A stretch of DNA of 64,000 nucleotides from Silene conica (lineage: Eukaryota; Streptophyta; Magnoliopsida; Caryophyllales; Caryophyllaceae): assembly GCA_029255685.2 (NCBI GenBank), contig CM055315.2:30819501-30883500 (forward strand). Direction: 5' to 3'. Positions 44,637-56,531 of the stretch are shown one piece after another. A program made the position numbers and the translations under genes. The notes below the pieces were generated by a model. The model saw only the letters and a program-made list of their open reading frames with translations. It did not search any database and was not told the DNA's origin. The stretch's first letter is position 1. Every line of letters begins with the position of its first letter.

Positions 44637-46287
44637 AGCTGGTTTGGGGAGGTCGTGAGTTTCCTTGTTCCTTTTTCCAACTTTTTGTTTTTGTTTTTGC
44701 TTTTATTTTCAAAGTTTTGTATATATCCCTTAGGAACATGTATTAGGTTGTGTACCCTCTTTCCCCTTGTATGTTGTAGCCAATGAGGACATTGTCTGTT
44801 TTGATTTGGGGAGGAGTAATGCATCCTATAGCGTCTGCATTTTTTGTTTTGCATGTATTCACGTTTATTTTATGCATTTTTCTTGTTTTCTTTTTCATTT
44901 TATTTTACCTTTTCATTTATTTTTTCAAAAATTCAAAAAAATGCACGTTTAATTTTGCATATAGTCGAGTCGGAATGGAGTTTACAATGATGATATTGCC
45001 TTCTAGGTTACCCGTGTTGATTGTTTATTTGCAGTTTTCACCACCTTGTTATAAAAAACCATATTTAGCATATGCCGAATTCCGTTTTGAAAAACTTTAC
45101 ATGGACTTTTAGACTTGACTTGACTTGTATTTGGCAAACTACTTAAAAATTCTGAGTTTTAGAGCCTCTAACTGGTGACATTCATGACCAGTTCATCTAG
45201 GATTGAGAGTAGTACTCCCTTCATTTCATCGCATTTCACATGTATGACTTTTGATTGCTTTTTGCCTGCACTCATGGTTTTGTGGTTGTTATCACATGTT
45301 AGGAGAATACCTGCATATCTCGTTTTTTATTTCACCCATTTAACTCCACATTTAGCCAAAAATGACCAGTTGACCTATAAACTACACCCAAATCTTAGCC
45401 TACGTTGTGTCGAGCTAGCTTAGTGTTATTTTGTTGTATGCATTTTTCAGCAGTTTTGGTTTGAATTTCACTTTGGAGTTGGTATTTTGAGAATGTTGGA
45501 ACTTGAACTCAGAGTTGGTCGTTTCCATGAGCATAGTAAAAGAAAAAAATGGAAAAAGAAAGAAAATAAATGAAAAGAAAAAGAAAAGAAAAAATATATT
45601 CCCGTGCTCACTTTTGTATCTTTTGAGAATTGAAGAGAAAAAGGAAGAAAAAAAATAAGCTAAGTATGTTTTTGCCCGATTCAAGTTCCGTGGTTGTATG
45701 AATTGTATGTCAGGCATGACATTGAGTTTTTTGTCAGTAATACAGATGGTTCTACTTTTAGTTGAGTCTTTGTAGCTAGCTCGAGTCGTTACCTCCTCTT
45801 ATCCATATTGTTTTTTGTCTCTTTTTACCCATTTTACCTCACATAACCATAACTTGCAAGTATTCAGCATGTGATAGACTTTGATAGGTTGATATGCGTG
45901 TGTACGGTAACTAGAATCATTTGTCATACTAGTTGCATTGCATGATTTGTTGGTCGCAGTTAGGAGAGTGTCTTCATTTTCTTATCATTCTCTCTTGCAC
46001 ATATATGTTTACCCTTGTTTGATGAGAGAAGAGTGACCCGGGAGAGTCCAAAGTACACAAGTCATTTAAGGTCAATTGTCCAAGTTGTTTTTCATCACAT
46101 GTATGAATTCGTTGCTTTTGGTTTGGAACTTCTTGATGGCTGATTTTATGCAATTAGATGGTTAACGAGTGGTCCATAGTTGGCTCTGAGGCGATTCCAT
46201 TCCATTAAGTGGTTAGTTAGTTGCATTTAGTTGTTGTAGTTGCATTAGTTTGCTTGAGGACAAGAAAAGGTTTGGTTTGGGGATATT

Positions 46288-47741
46288 TGATGCGTGCATA
46301 TTATATACACTTTCTACCACCTGTTAGCACGCAATTCCATGCATTTACATGTGTTTTATGCGCTATTTTTGCCCCTATTTCGCTTCTTTGTGTATATCTT
46401 GTTGTTTTGCAGGAAAGTATGTAAAAGTCGCGAAAACAATGCCTTTTTGTCGAAAGTAAGCTATTTTCAGAAGATGGAACAAAGATAAGGAACTTGGCAG
46501 CCTTAGAAGTGCAGTATTCAGACTATAAGAGCTTAAACCGGGAGGAAAATGAAGAATAGAAGCAGTTGGGACAACAAACGAACAATCTGGCCCGATAAAA
46601 GATCGATCGAGCTCTAGTGTTTGATCGATCGAATGGATGCAGCTGAGGAAATACTCGAACGAGTGACAACTACTTACTCGATCGAGGAAATCATAGAACA
46701 ACAGTGGGATCGAAGGATTTTGAAGACTCGATCGAAGGATTCTGGAAAGAAAGTTCCTCGATCGAGTGATTCTTGAACTCGATCGAGCAACTCACTTAAT
46801 ACACCGGATTTCGCATTTCAGTTTTAGGTTTTAAGATTAAGTAGTGTAACCTAATCTCTATATAAGGATTATGTTAATACTAATTAGAGACATCCTTGAC
46901 ACTATTCACTTTTACTTTCCATTTCACTTTTCATTTTAGTCAGTAGCTTTTTCATTTCATCTTGCAAACGCAGTAGTTCATTTTCGGATCTTGTTCATCA
47001 TCGTTCTTGTCAATTTTATTGTAACTCTCTTAATCCTTTACCTTATTTACGTTTCAGTTTACTCTTTATTATCATTATTAGTTTGTTTTCATCTCTTATC
47101 ATGTCGTATTTCGTTAGTATTATCATGATTAACGTAGATCCCGAAACCATGAGTAGGTAATCTTTTTAATATGTTAGGATGAGGGAAGTTGCGGTATTAA
47201 TCTCGTAGGATTCACATGTTAGTCATCTTTGCGACGAGGTTTGTTTATAAGCAACATAATTAGAAAACCCGTTGACTGAGTGCACGCAGGAGACCGGTTT
47301 ACCTAGTAAAACTTTGTCTGGATCGAAAGATTGGTAGAGTAGGCTTGCTTAAGGCAATCGATATAACCTTCCTAGATCGAAAGATTGGTTTGGGAGTCAA
47401 GAGCGATTTGAGACCGAAAGGAGACAATCACTACCCACCTTGTCAATGACTTGACTGACCTAGTACTTTCGCATGACATGAATTACCGCGATGACCCGAT
47501 TCCTGACATATTCCCCTTTTAATTGATAAAACTCGTATTCGTTATCTTCTTTGTTCTTTTATTCTTGTTTTAGTCATTAGTTAATCAACAACAACAACAA
47601 CAACAACCCCCCTTTTTTGTGACCAAGGAACTGAACCTTAGTTAAGACTCTGCCTCCCTGTGGGATTCGACCCTATTACCACTAACTCATGTTAGTAGTA
47701 CCTAGGATTTATCTTTGACCGTGTTACGACGACCCGTGCCA
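46288..47741 (+). repeat. LTR of the plus-strand Athila-like piece
   Basis: Starts TGATGCGTGCAT after the purine tract and ends about ACCCGTGCCA; the end is inferred. Holds six or more palindromic CGATCGAG-type boxes. Confidence 0.55.
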
Positions 47742-49253
47742 CCTGTCTATGTAAGCACCAAATGATTCGTCTTCACCCTGTGGAAACTGGATGGAAGACA
47801 TTAGAATGGCCTCAAGGAACCGAAATACGTCTCCTCCCCGTCAACGACGCCAAAATTTGATACGGCTGTCGCAACCCTATCAAAGATAACCAACTGACCT
47901 AACTAATGTAACAAGGAAGTCGGGATCATATCCACAGGGAGACAAATATAAATTCTAAATGTCAATTCAAGTTTGTCTAGTAACAAAGGGGGTTTTGTTT
48001 GCTTGAAAGTAATAACTAAGCAATTAAAGTAAAGGAGATTAAAGAAGAGAAATTAAGTTGTGAAAATAATAAGAGAGAAGACTAGGATTGTCGGTTCACC
48101 ATGGGGCATTACAAATCAAAGGTAGGGTCATAGGCCGGTCTTAATTACCAGTGTAAAGAGTAGTGAAAAGGTCCTCTCGGATCGTTATTCGCTCGAAAAT
48201 GCTTCTAGCGGGCTCTTGCAACTTACTAGGGCACCCTAATGCTTGCAACAGGTCTAATCCTTTACAGACTTTTGATGTTAGGTTGGGATTTACCGGTTCA
48301 AGTAACTAATTATGGCCTTTAACTAACTACTCGTATTTTATATGTTGCAATTAACAATCTAGACTAATAAATCAATTTGACCAAATAACCTAAGTATAGA
48401 CCCTTAATCCCCCATTGATCACCTAAATCCTAGCATAAGAATTTAGCTACTCATGGAGAACTTGATAACAATAATCAAAATAGATGAGAAAATAATGAAT
48501 TGCATAATGAAATTTAATGGAAGAATAATAAACATAAATTAAATCTAATAAGAACAATAACGTAAACAATAACAATTAAACAAGAGGAACGAAGGGAAGA
48601 AGAATTAAAATTACCAAATACGAATCCAAGTTTTAGGAATGGAGAAGGGAATAATTCTAGATCTAAAAAGGTTTAGAGAGTTTTACGTAATATAGTTTTT
48701 TTGCAGTCGAGAGCAGAATGAAAGATGACCTAATGAAAAACTGTTCTCGGCTTTAAAAACTAGTCCAAAGAAATAGAACAGCTAAGTAAATAATAGGCTC
48801 ACAAATCACGAGCTGAAATCCGCCTGGCATGTGTCGATCGACTAACTAGACAAGCATCTTCCAAATGCAAACTTCTTGTGTCTAACGCAACATGTCTATC
48901 GACATAAGTAGCCTGTCTATCGACACCTCAGCATGGTTGACAGACAACTATAGCTTGTCTATCCACGTAAACAACTTGTCTATCAACTCCTTGTCTCGTT
49001 CCATCCCATCTAGGGCCTTTTTGGTGACTACTCCACACCTCTCCAATGACTCGGGCATGGGCTATGAGCTCCGTCTCCATTATTGACCGATTTTGGCTTG
49101 TAAATGCATAAATGGGTTCCATATCTGTAATAAACACGAAACATGCCGAAAGTAGCAAATACCGGAGGAAATGTAATAAATAAATTAAATAAAAGCTTAG
49201 AAATGCGTGCTAAACATGAGGATAAACACATATAAAATGCACGCATAAACTCA
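47742..49253 (-). mobile_element. Athila-like element piece: 5' LTR, primer site and gag leader, minus strand
   Basis: LTR 47858-49253 runs, on the minus strand, from TGAGTTTATGCGTGCATTTT to CAGCCGTATCA. It is followed by a tRNA-Asp-like primer site (plus-strand CCCCGTCAACGACGCCA, two mismatches) and about 100 bp that may be the start of gag. Interrupted by the plus-strand piece. Boxes GTCGATCGAC and TCTATCGAC lie at 48830-48985. Fossil. Confidence 0.6.
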
Positions 49254-50274
49254 CATGCACTTTCATTACAATACTTGCTTATTATCTCATGCAAAATAAT
49301 TAGTGAGTTCTCATCCCTCTAAAATATTAAGTCCAAAATTCTAATACTAGAGTAATATTGTGAGAGAAATATATTCTAAGGAAATTACTACTAACACACA
49401 TTAAAAATATTTAGTAGTAGATTGGCTATTGTTTTGGGTGCAAACTAAGGAGGGTTCCTATACTTGAAGTCTTGGTTTATCCATCCTATTATTAGCTCAA
49501 GAACGATTTTGGAAGGTGTCCAAATCGTGCCCTAATATACCGAAATCTCAATGTAAGGTTTCGATTTCTTGTGTACTTTGCATGCATAAGATCTATTTTG
49601 TTTAGGACTAAACTAAATTATATACTCATATATGATATGAGTTTAAATATGAAAATATAATTTTCCATCATTATATTATTCTCGTTACCTTTCACATGAT
49701 TAGCTAGATTTTCTATGCTAGGATTTAGGGGAGTCATGGTCTTAATATGTTCTTAGTTAATTAATGGATTTTGTCTTATAATTGCATCTAAATTCCTTTC
49801 ATAACATAAAATAGTGATTAAACAGTTAAGTTGACGTAATTGGTTAATTAATCTGTGTAAACTTCGACCCATATCTTTCCCGATCGGAAGAAGTGAGACC
49901 AGTCGTGAACATTAAAGTATATTAATGATGACTCACCCGTTAAGTTAGTATTACTTTAGGGTGAATATCAGACCTCGCCCAAATATTTATTCAATACCCC
50001 TCAGACAGATTATTTGACAGATCTTGACATTAGTCTTGACATTAGCTTTGACCATGATGAACCGACAATCCTAACTATTTTCCGTTTATTATTCACATCT
50101 CTTATTTTATTAATTGCTTTCTATATTTTAATTGCTTTAGTTCGTTTTATTTGCCTTAGTTTAGATAAATCATTCTTTTCCCCCAAAATTGTTACCTTAA
50201 GACAAATTAAATAACAAATAGATATCTCTTACATCCTTGGATACGATCCCGACTTCCCTAACTATATTTAATTG

Positions 50275-50349
50275 GACACTTGGACTAGTTGGTTATCTTT
50301 GATTAGGTATACGACTAAACCCGATTAAACTAGCACTACCAGCAATTTC
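50275..50349. repeat. 75 bp direct repeat, first copy
   Basis: Shared with 50961-51035, about 90% by eye. Both contain AGTTGGTTATCTTTGATTAG, an LTR-end motif of the nearby Athila-like family. Confidence 0.75.
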
Positions 50350-50364
50350 CCTAACTAGACTTAA

Positions 50365-50396
50365 CTAGTTTTACCCCGTGCAAAATTGCACGAGTT
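50365..50396 (-). mobile_element. Helitron 3' terminus, minus strand
   Basis: Minus strand: hairpin CTCGTGCAATTTTGCACGGG, then GTAAAA and CTAG followed by T. The body would extend to the right; the 5' end was not identified. Confidence 0.55.
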
Positions 50397-50960
50397 TGGT
50401 TATTAAACTTGTTATTAAAAAAGTTTAAGTTACAATTATTGAAATCGTAATTCCACAATCAAATTTTAAAGTACTAATCAATATCATACATGGATGAAAA
50501 GTAACGAAACCAATATGAAATTTAACGACAGTATAAATATTGAGGAATCTTTGTTATCCCATTTCAAAACCATTATAAACAACATTAACTTGATTTTTAT
50601 GCAGTTCTAATTAATATTAAATAAGTAATTTACCACAGTTCTTAAATCAAACAAAAACATGACAAAAATCATTAATTTGGGCATAATTATTAGGTTGGGA
50701 AGAACAAATTTCTGATTGAAGTTGAACACCAATTATATGTGAGGTTACTCATTAAAATTAACTTTTAGTTAAATTAATTTTGATGAGTTTGAAAAATTCG
50801 GAAAATAAGAGATGAAAATAGTAGTGGGAAGTTTCGTTGATCATGCAAACAATGTAGGTCCCATATTTGTTGAATTTTTGGAAAAAATAAAATTTGTATA
50901 TGATGACATGGTGGAAGAAAATTGCTTTAAATGTTTTTGGTTTAATAAAGATAAGATTGT

Positions 50961-51035
50961 ACACTTGAACCAGTTGGTTATCTTTGATTAGGTATACGGC
51001 TAAAACCGATTAAACTAGCCCTACCAACAATTTGC
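50961..51035. repeat. 75 bp direct repeat, second copy
   Basis: Second copy of the LTR-end segment at 50275-50349, about 690 bp away in the same orientation. Confidence 0.75.
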
Positions 51036-51432
51036 GGAAGGTGTGGTTGATTGTTGATGGGTCAAGAAAATCACGGGCAACAACTTTGTTGGTTTTTGTA
51101 GACAGCATTTTAGTAAACGTAGACGGCGTTTTTCATAAAAAAAAAGACGAAAATACCCTTGACCACTCTCACTAGAAAAATTCTCTGAAATCCTTGAGAA
51201 AACCCGATTAATTCATCTAAAACCAAAAAAAATTAAAAACACGAAAATCATCTAAAATTCTTGACGGAATCTCATTCAACTAATTCTTCGGTTAGTTATC
51301 AAATTTTTAACATTTTATTAATTATGTTATGTCTAATTTATAGTTTCGTTTAAGATTAATGATAGAAATCGATTTTTTGTTGAACCCGATTAGGTTTTGT
51401 AGACGACATTTTAGTAAAATAACATTCACAGT

Positions 51433-52042
51433 TTGTCCATGGAACAGACATTGAATGTCATTGTCCGTTCCATGGACGGACATTGACATTCAATGTCTCG
51501 CCATGGAGTGAACAATGGTATTCAATGTGTGTCCATGGATAGACATTGAATGTCATTGTTTACTCCATGGCCGGACATTGAATGTCAATAATGTCCCGCC
51601 CATGAACAGTTTTTTTTTTTTTTTTTAAGTTTTCGATTATTAGTCCTATTTCAATGCTTGCAAACATATCATTCAATGTCTGTCCATGGATAGACATTGA
51701 ATGTCGTTGTTCATTCCATGGCCAGACATTGAATGTCAATGTCTGACCATGGAATGAACAATGACATTCATTGTCTATCCATGGACAGACATTGAATGTC
51801 ATTGTTCAATCCATGGCCGGACATTGACATTAAATGTCTGCCCATGGACTGAACAATGACATTCAATGTCTGTCCATGGATAGACAATGAATGTCATTGT
51901 CCATTCCATGGGCAGACATTGAATATCAATGTCCGACCATGGACTGGACAATGAGATTCAATGTCTGTCCATGGACAGACATTGAATCTCATTGTCCAGT
52001 CCATGGTCGGACATTGACATTCAATGACCCGCCCATGGACAA
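51433..52042. repeat. array of CCATGG-centred palindromes upstream of the transposase
   Basis: Seventeen CCATGG cores, plus one variant, spaced about 32 bp apart in two blocks (51433-51606 and 51676-52042). Between cores lie GACATTGAATGTC-type palindromes. Neighbouring units alternate in orientation, so the array folds into many hairpins. Each block is followed by a long T run and TTTTCGATTATTA, so the block itself seems duplicated. It lies within the element's 5' flank or first intron. Confidence 0.9.
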
Positions 52043-52194
52043 TTTTTTTTTTTTTTTTTTTTTTTTTTAGTTTTCGATTATTAATCCCCATTTTAACGTA
52101 GTTTAGTACTTTGTTTTCCGTTTAAGTTAATTTTTGTTGCTTAATCTAAAATATATATATGCTAACCAATACTAAATAAATTTTCAATTAATAG

Positions 52195-53780
52195 GATTCG
52201 TTCGAGGAATTTGGCGAGAATTTGGTTGATTATAATCGTTTGTTCTTTACGGATCGTGGATTTGAAACTCGTGATGAAGCATTTGGTTGGGCAAAATTGA
52301 TTGCGTTTTCGAACGGTTTTGCTTTGGTAAAAGCAAATCACGGGCGTAAAACTCGAAAAGGAGACAGTTTGTTATTATGTTATTTTCGATGTTCAAGAAA
52401 AGGTTTACCTCTTCCAAGTGATGATCCCGAGAGGCGTACGAGGTCAAGTCGGTGTGGTTGTCCATTTAGAATTCGAGCCGTTCAAAACTACGTTGTCGAG
52501 AATGGAAAAACAACGGTAGTTTGGAACATTATTACCTCCGAGAGTGGTGGCCGACACAACCATAATGTTGTCATTTATAAGGACGGAGATCGTAATTTTG
52601 CGGGGTTGGACACCGAGGAGAAAGCCTACGTAAGGCAACAAGTTAAGGCTGGAGTTCTCCCAAGGGATATAAAAAATGGTCTTCATCAGAAAACTCCCAA
52701 GAAACCACAACCGTCAAACAACCAAATCTATAACAAAACAAATAAAGTTAGGCGGGAGATGAGGGGTGAAATGAATACCACTCAACAAATGTTGGCTTTA
52801 GCGGTACAAGCGAAATACGTTCATTGGACTGAGAGAGATCCCGATACGAAAGAGATCTCACATGTGTTTATGGCACATCCTGAAGCAGTGAAGTTGTTCC
52901 GGGCTTATCATTGGGTGGTGATGATGGATGCCACATTTAAGACAAATAAATACAAGAACCCTCTAATTGAGATTGTTGGTGTCACACCGACCGGGGCTTC
53001 TTTCTTAATTGCATGTGCGATTCTTTCTACTGAGTCCCATAGCTCGTACGTGTGGTTGTTGAACAAGTTGCATGACCTTCTGAACTGCATCGGTAAATGT
53101 CCTTCTATTATCGTGACTGACCGGGAGTTGGGTGCGATTAGTGTTATCCAAGAAGTATTTCCCGACAGTAAGCATTTGTTCTGTCGATGGCGTGTGAACA
53201 GAGCTATCGAAGCTAAAATGATAAGCATCTACAAGCCTAACGAGTGGTATAAGAATCTTATCTTAAACAATGCAGAATCTGGTTGGAGACCGGTCATTGA
53301 TTCAAATACGGAGGAAGAGTATAATCTAGCTTGGAGGAAATTTTCTTCGAAGTGGGTTCCTTTAGCCGAGTACATAATCGCAACTTGGGGTGACCATGCA
53401 TCAAAGTTTATATCAAGCTTTACGAATGAGTATCAATATTTTGGTAATACCGCAACTTCCCGTGTTGAGTCAGCACATTCTTTGTTGAAGGCTTGGTTGA
53501 AAAGTGCTAATTTAAATCTTGACACTTTGTGGTGTCGCATCCACCCAATGTTAGAAGCTCAACACTCCAAAGTTAGGAAAGAATTGGAAGATTCAAGAAG
53601 TAGACCTCGGGTAAGACCTCGTACTTTCTCGTTGTTGCGAGGTGTTGTATCTACTAAGGCGGTTGATTTGTTGGAGATAGAACTCGAGAGGGGGCTTGGT
53701 TTGGGCATCGGGTTGAATGAAGGATGTCACTTTATTCAGGTGACTCATGGGTTGCCTTGTGCATGTAAGTTGGTCCTTTG
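52195..53780 (+). CDS. Mutator-like (MULE) DDE transposase, N-terminal exon missing
   Basis: Opens at a splice-acceptor-like TTCAATTAATAG|GATTCG, so an earlier exon with the true start is likely upstream. About 528 codons. Parts in order: a FAR1-like zinc-binding region (GFETRDEAFGWAK, CYFRCSRKGLP, RCGCPFRIRA), then the MULE DDE core. Numbered from the Leu codon at 52222, the likely catalytic residues are Asp236 (MMDATFKTN), Asp300 (IIVTDRELGA) and Glu416 (TSRVESAHS). A SWIM-like zinc end follows (THGLPCAC). The core has CRWR at 321-324, where most MULEs have C-x-W-H; this His to Arg change may impair activity. The frame ends as the next one starts, so there is a one-base shift or an unseen splice at about 53770-53780. 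Confidence 0.9.
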
Positions 53781-54788
53781 AAGCTTAAAGGTAAAAGGGT
53801 CCATGTTGAGGACATTCATGTATTTTGGAAGACATTGGTGTATGATAGTGCGGATCAAATGCCAAAAATTAATGATGATGTGTTTGAGGAACTTCTTGAG
53901 CAAGTGAGAGGTTGTGACCCGGCCCTACGTAAACCACTCATAGAGAAAATGAGGGATTTCACACACCCCGAGGATGAAGAAGTTTTGCCACCCCCAATCA
54001 ATGAGCGTCCGAATGGCCGTCCTAGAGGTTCGACAACGAGAAACAAGTCGGGGCTTGAGCATAGTCAAGGGAAGATGAAGGGTACACCCGACACCCGTGG
54101 TTCATCAACTTCACTTCAAAGAAAGGGTGATTTTCTAGGTCCGTGTGCTCCCGGTGCTCCGCTGGAAAGGAATTTCACCATTGGTCTTATTTCAAGTTGG
54201 AGCAAATGTTACGGACTACCCGAGGTGCTTTGGCCTCACTTTGATGGCTGGGTTGATGTTGGTGATGATGGACATTGTGGGTTCCGAGTTATTTCTCACG
54301 CCCAACGTGGCCAAGAGAAAGATTACCTTGTTATGCGCGAATGGTGTACCCGAGAGATGAGGAGCCATGATGTGTACAAAGAATTGTTCGGAAGTTCTCC
54401 GTCCCCAACGACGGGGTTCACAGGGTTTTATATGGGTTTGATACAGGCTGAGTTTTTCCTTCCGATTGGTTGTGGTGAGGACTATTGGATGTTTGGTGAC
54501 CATTTGCTTGTCTTTGCCACGTTGTTCAACTGGACGATTTGTGTTATCGGTCATGTAAGAGGTGAAGATAGAGGGAAAGTTTGGGCCGGGAGCTGTAACA
54601 CTATCCTACCGTTGACGTCGTTTGTAAAAGATCGAAAACCAGCCGGTACCTTATGGACTGTCCTTCACCATAGTCACTGGATGGGACTACATGCATGCAC
54701 GCCACCCGAAGATGTATCTATGCCACCACTAAACCCGACTTGGTTGACATTCAAGGATAGTTATCAATTTAGTTACCGTTTATTTTGA
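53778..54788 (+). CDS. OTU-type cysteine protease part of the MULE protein
   Basis: About 336 codons with no AUG at the start; it continues the MULE C-terminal segment (VHVEDIHVFWKTL) in the next frame, so it was probably fused to the transposase. After a Pro/Arg-rich linker (about 90-125) comes an OTU-like domain: WVDVGDDGHCGFRVISHAQR with the catalytic Asp-Gly-x-Cys pattern, then VMREWCTREM and YKELFG, and a C-terminal LHHSHWMGLHAC supplying the likely catalytic His. OTU proteases remove ubiquitin-like tags; its role in transposition is unknown. Related OTU-bearing transposon proteins occur in plants. Confidence 0.82.
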   Translation: MKLKGKRVHVEDIHVFWKTLVYDSADQMPKINDDVFEELLEQVRGCDPALRKPLIEKMRDFTHPEDEEVLPPPINERPNGRPRGSTTRNKSGLEHSQGKMKGTPDTRGSSTSLQRKGDFLGPCAPGAPLERNFTIGLISSWSKCYGLPEVLWPHFDGWVDVGDDGHCGFRVISHAQRGQEKDYLVMREWCTREMRSHDVYKELFGSSPSPTTGFTGFYMGLIQAEFFLPIGCGEDYWMFGDHLLVFATLFNWTICVIGHVRGEDRGKVWAGSCNTILPLTSFVKDRKPAGTLWTVLHHSHWMGLHACTPPEDVSMPPLNPTWLTFKDSYQFSYRLF

Positions 54789-55098
54789 AAGTGTAACCGT
54801 TTTAGTTAAATTGTACTATGTTGTTTTAAGTTTTCTATGATTTTAATTAAATAGTACTATGTTGTTTTAAATTTTCTATGGTTTTAATTAAACTAAATTC
54901 AACAAACTACTCAATTCGATTAAACTAAATTCAACAAACTAAATTCAACAAACTAAAAAACTACAAAGTTTACAAACTAAAACCATGTATTAAAAGAAGC
55001 TAAACTAAAAATTCAACAAACTACAACAATCCACTAAAAAACATTAAAAAGGCTAACTAAAACACTAATCATCATCATCACCACGGCCGAAATACGGA
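54789..55098 (+). other. AT-rich 3' tail of the MULE
   Basis: Contains repeated AAACTAAATTCAACAAACTA units and no coding. No terminal inverted repeat was recognised before the Athila LTR begins. Confidence 0.5.
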
Positions 55099-56352
55099 TG
55101 ATACGTGCCTATACTATGCATTCTATTTATACTTTCGGCACGTATTTCTATGCTTTTTCGTAACTTTTAGTTACTATTGCTCCCGAAACGGTTTACTTTG
55201 GCATTTCTATGTTTTAAATGTAGGAATACGCGGAAGTGAGCAAAACCGAACTTTAACCGTCCTCCGGAAGCTATTTTGAGTGTTTACACGAAGCAAGGAT
55301 CCGAACTCTTAAGCCAAATGGTGCGTACAAGCAAATTCAAGGCTGGGATACACAGGAATCGGTCGACCGACCTACCCAACAGGTCGACCGACCACAACAC
55401 AGTTTCAGAAACCCCTGATTACAGCACCCGAGGTCGACCGACCTACTTAAGAGGTCGACCGAGCTGGTGACGGGTTTCGCGATTCTTATTTCGTTTTTTA
55501 TTCTTTTAATCTTGTAATTAGAACACTATTTAAGAACGCCTAAGCTTAATAATTAGGTTAAGCAGTCCACATTAGCAGAAACTCCATAGTTTAGAGAGAC
55601 AAATTTCCAAGTTCTTAACTTTGTTCTTAATTTCCAATTGATTTTGTAAGTTTTATGCAATTTAATCTTTCCTTGTTATTCAATTCCATTGTTCATCTTA
55701 TTATTGTTATTCAATCCATGTTTTCCCCCTCTGAATCTTCATCTTCAATTATGTTATCTTCCTTGTTGTTCTTCAACATTGTTAGTACTAGTTTTATGAT
55801 TATGATTATGCATAGCTAATTGTTGTGATTAGGAATTAGGGGAACCATAGCCAAGATTAGATTTTAATGGTTTTATGATTAATCTACCAATCCCCATTGT
55901 TGTTGGTAAACTAATTCTTTAAGATTGAAAGATTGTTAGGATTAGTTTAACAACAACTTTGGGATTGCCCTATGAACGAAAGTTTAGTGCTTTTCTAGGA
56001 ACCCTAAGACCGTAAGGATTGGGTAGAATATTGACCTAAAGGTTTATTCTTTGTTCCTTGGGATTGTGTTATTTGGTTATTTTACCCTTTATTGACTTGT
56101 CCTAGCCATGGGGAACCGAAGTTCCTAATCTCCTTTTTACCTTGTTTTAGTATTCTTGTTTATTTTTCTATCTTAGTTGCTAGTCCTAATCATCAATCAA
56201 AACCCCCCCTTTTTGGTTACTTTCAATAGACTTTAAGTTCACAAACATTATTAACCTTGTCTCTCTTTGGTTCGACCCTTGACTTATCCTATCTAGTTTA
56301 AGCTGAGGTTTTTATAAATCTTATCTTTGGCACCCCTCAAAGACGGGTGTCA
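55099..56352 (+). repeat. 5' LTR of the plus-strand Athila element
   Basis: 1,254 bp with TG...CA ends. Contains GGTCGACCGACC-type palindromic boxes at about 55355-55465. Confidence 0.85.
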
Positions 56353-56531
56353 AATTTTGGCGCCGTTGTCGGGGAGACGGTATAATTTTGTTTGTAGATT
56401 TCTAGTTTATTTTTCTTGTCTTAAGGAACTTAGGTTCCTTAAGACCGTTACTTACCTTTTCTTCTAGTGTTGTTTTGCATATTAGAAGACAGGTTTTTGA
56501 GAGGAAGGCTTGAGTACTCTCATTCTTAGAC

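Larger units (their letters stand above)
44110..47741 (+). mobile_element. Athila-like element piece: 3' interior and 3' LTR
   Basis: The interior ends in a purine tract TTTGGTTTGGGGATATT directly before an LTR starting TGATGCGTGCATATTATA at 46288. The LTR ends about 47741 (GTGCCA). CGATCGAG-type boxes are in the LTR (46597-46790). The 5' part of the element is absent here. It appears to have inserted in the gag leader of the opposed element at 47742-49253. Fossil, broken. Confidence 0.6.
49254..51050. other. repeat-derived stretch with LTR-end fragments
   Basis: No gene. The words GATACGATCCCGACTTCCC and AGTTGGTTATCTTTGAT at 50240-50305 match, in opposite orientation, the LTR end at 47858-47960, so part is an older LTR of the same family. 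A 75 bp segment of it (50275-50349) recurs at 50961-51035. A Helitron end is at 50365. Confidence 0.45.
51060..55098 (+). mobile_element. Mutator-like element encoding transposase and OTU protease
   Basis: Order: a terminal region with AAAGACGAAAATACCC near 51160 (a word common in Mutator ends), the CCATGG palindrome array, then the transposase and OTU protease frames, then an AT-rich tail with repeated AAACTAAATTCAACAAACT. The 3' terminal repeat is not seen; the Athila LTR at 55099 begins where it would be, so the 3' end was probably lost or displaced. The left end is approximate. Confidence 0.7.

Noticed and set aside
51433-52042. CRISPR-like array
   Set aside because: Repeats alternate in orientation and spacers are themselves palindromic repeats; the genome is a plant's.
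54216-54554. 112-residue minus-strand frame opposite the OTU region
   Set aside because: Shadow of the OTU coding frame with no family resemblance.
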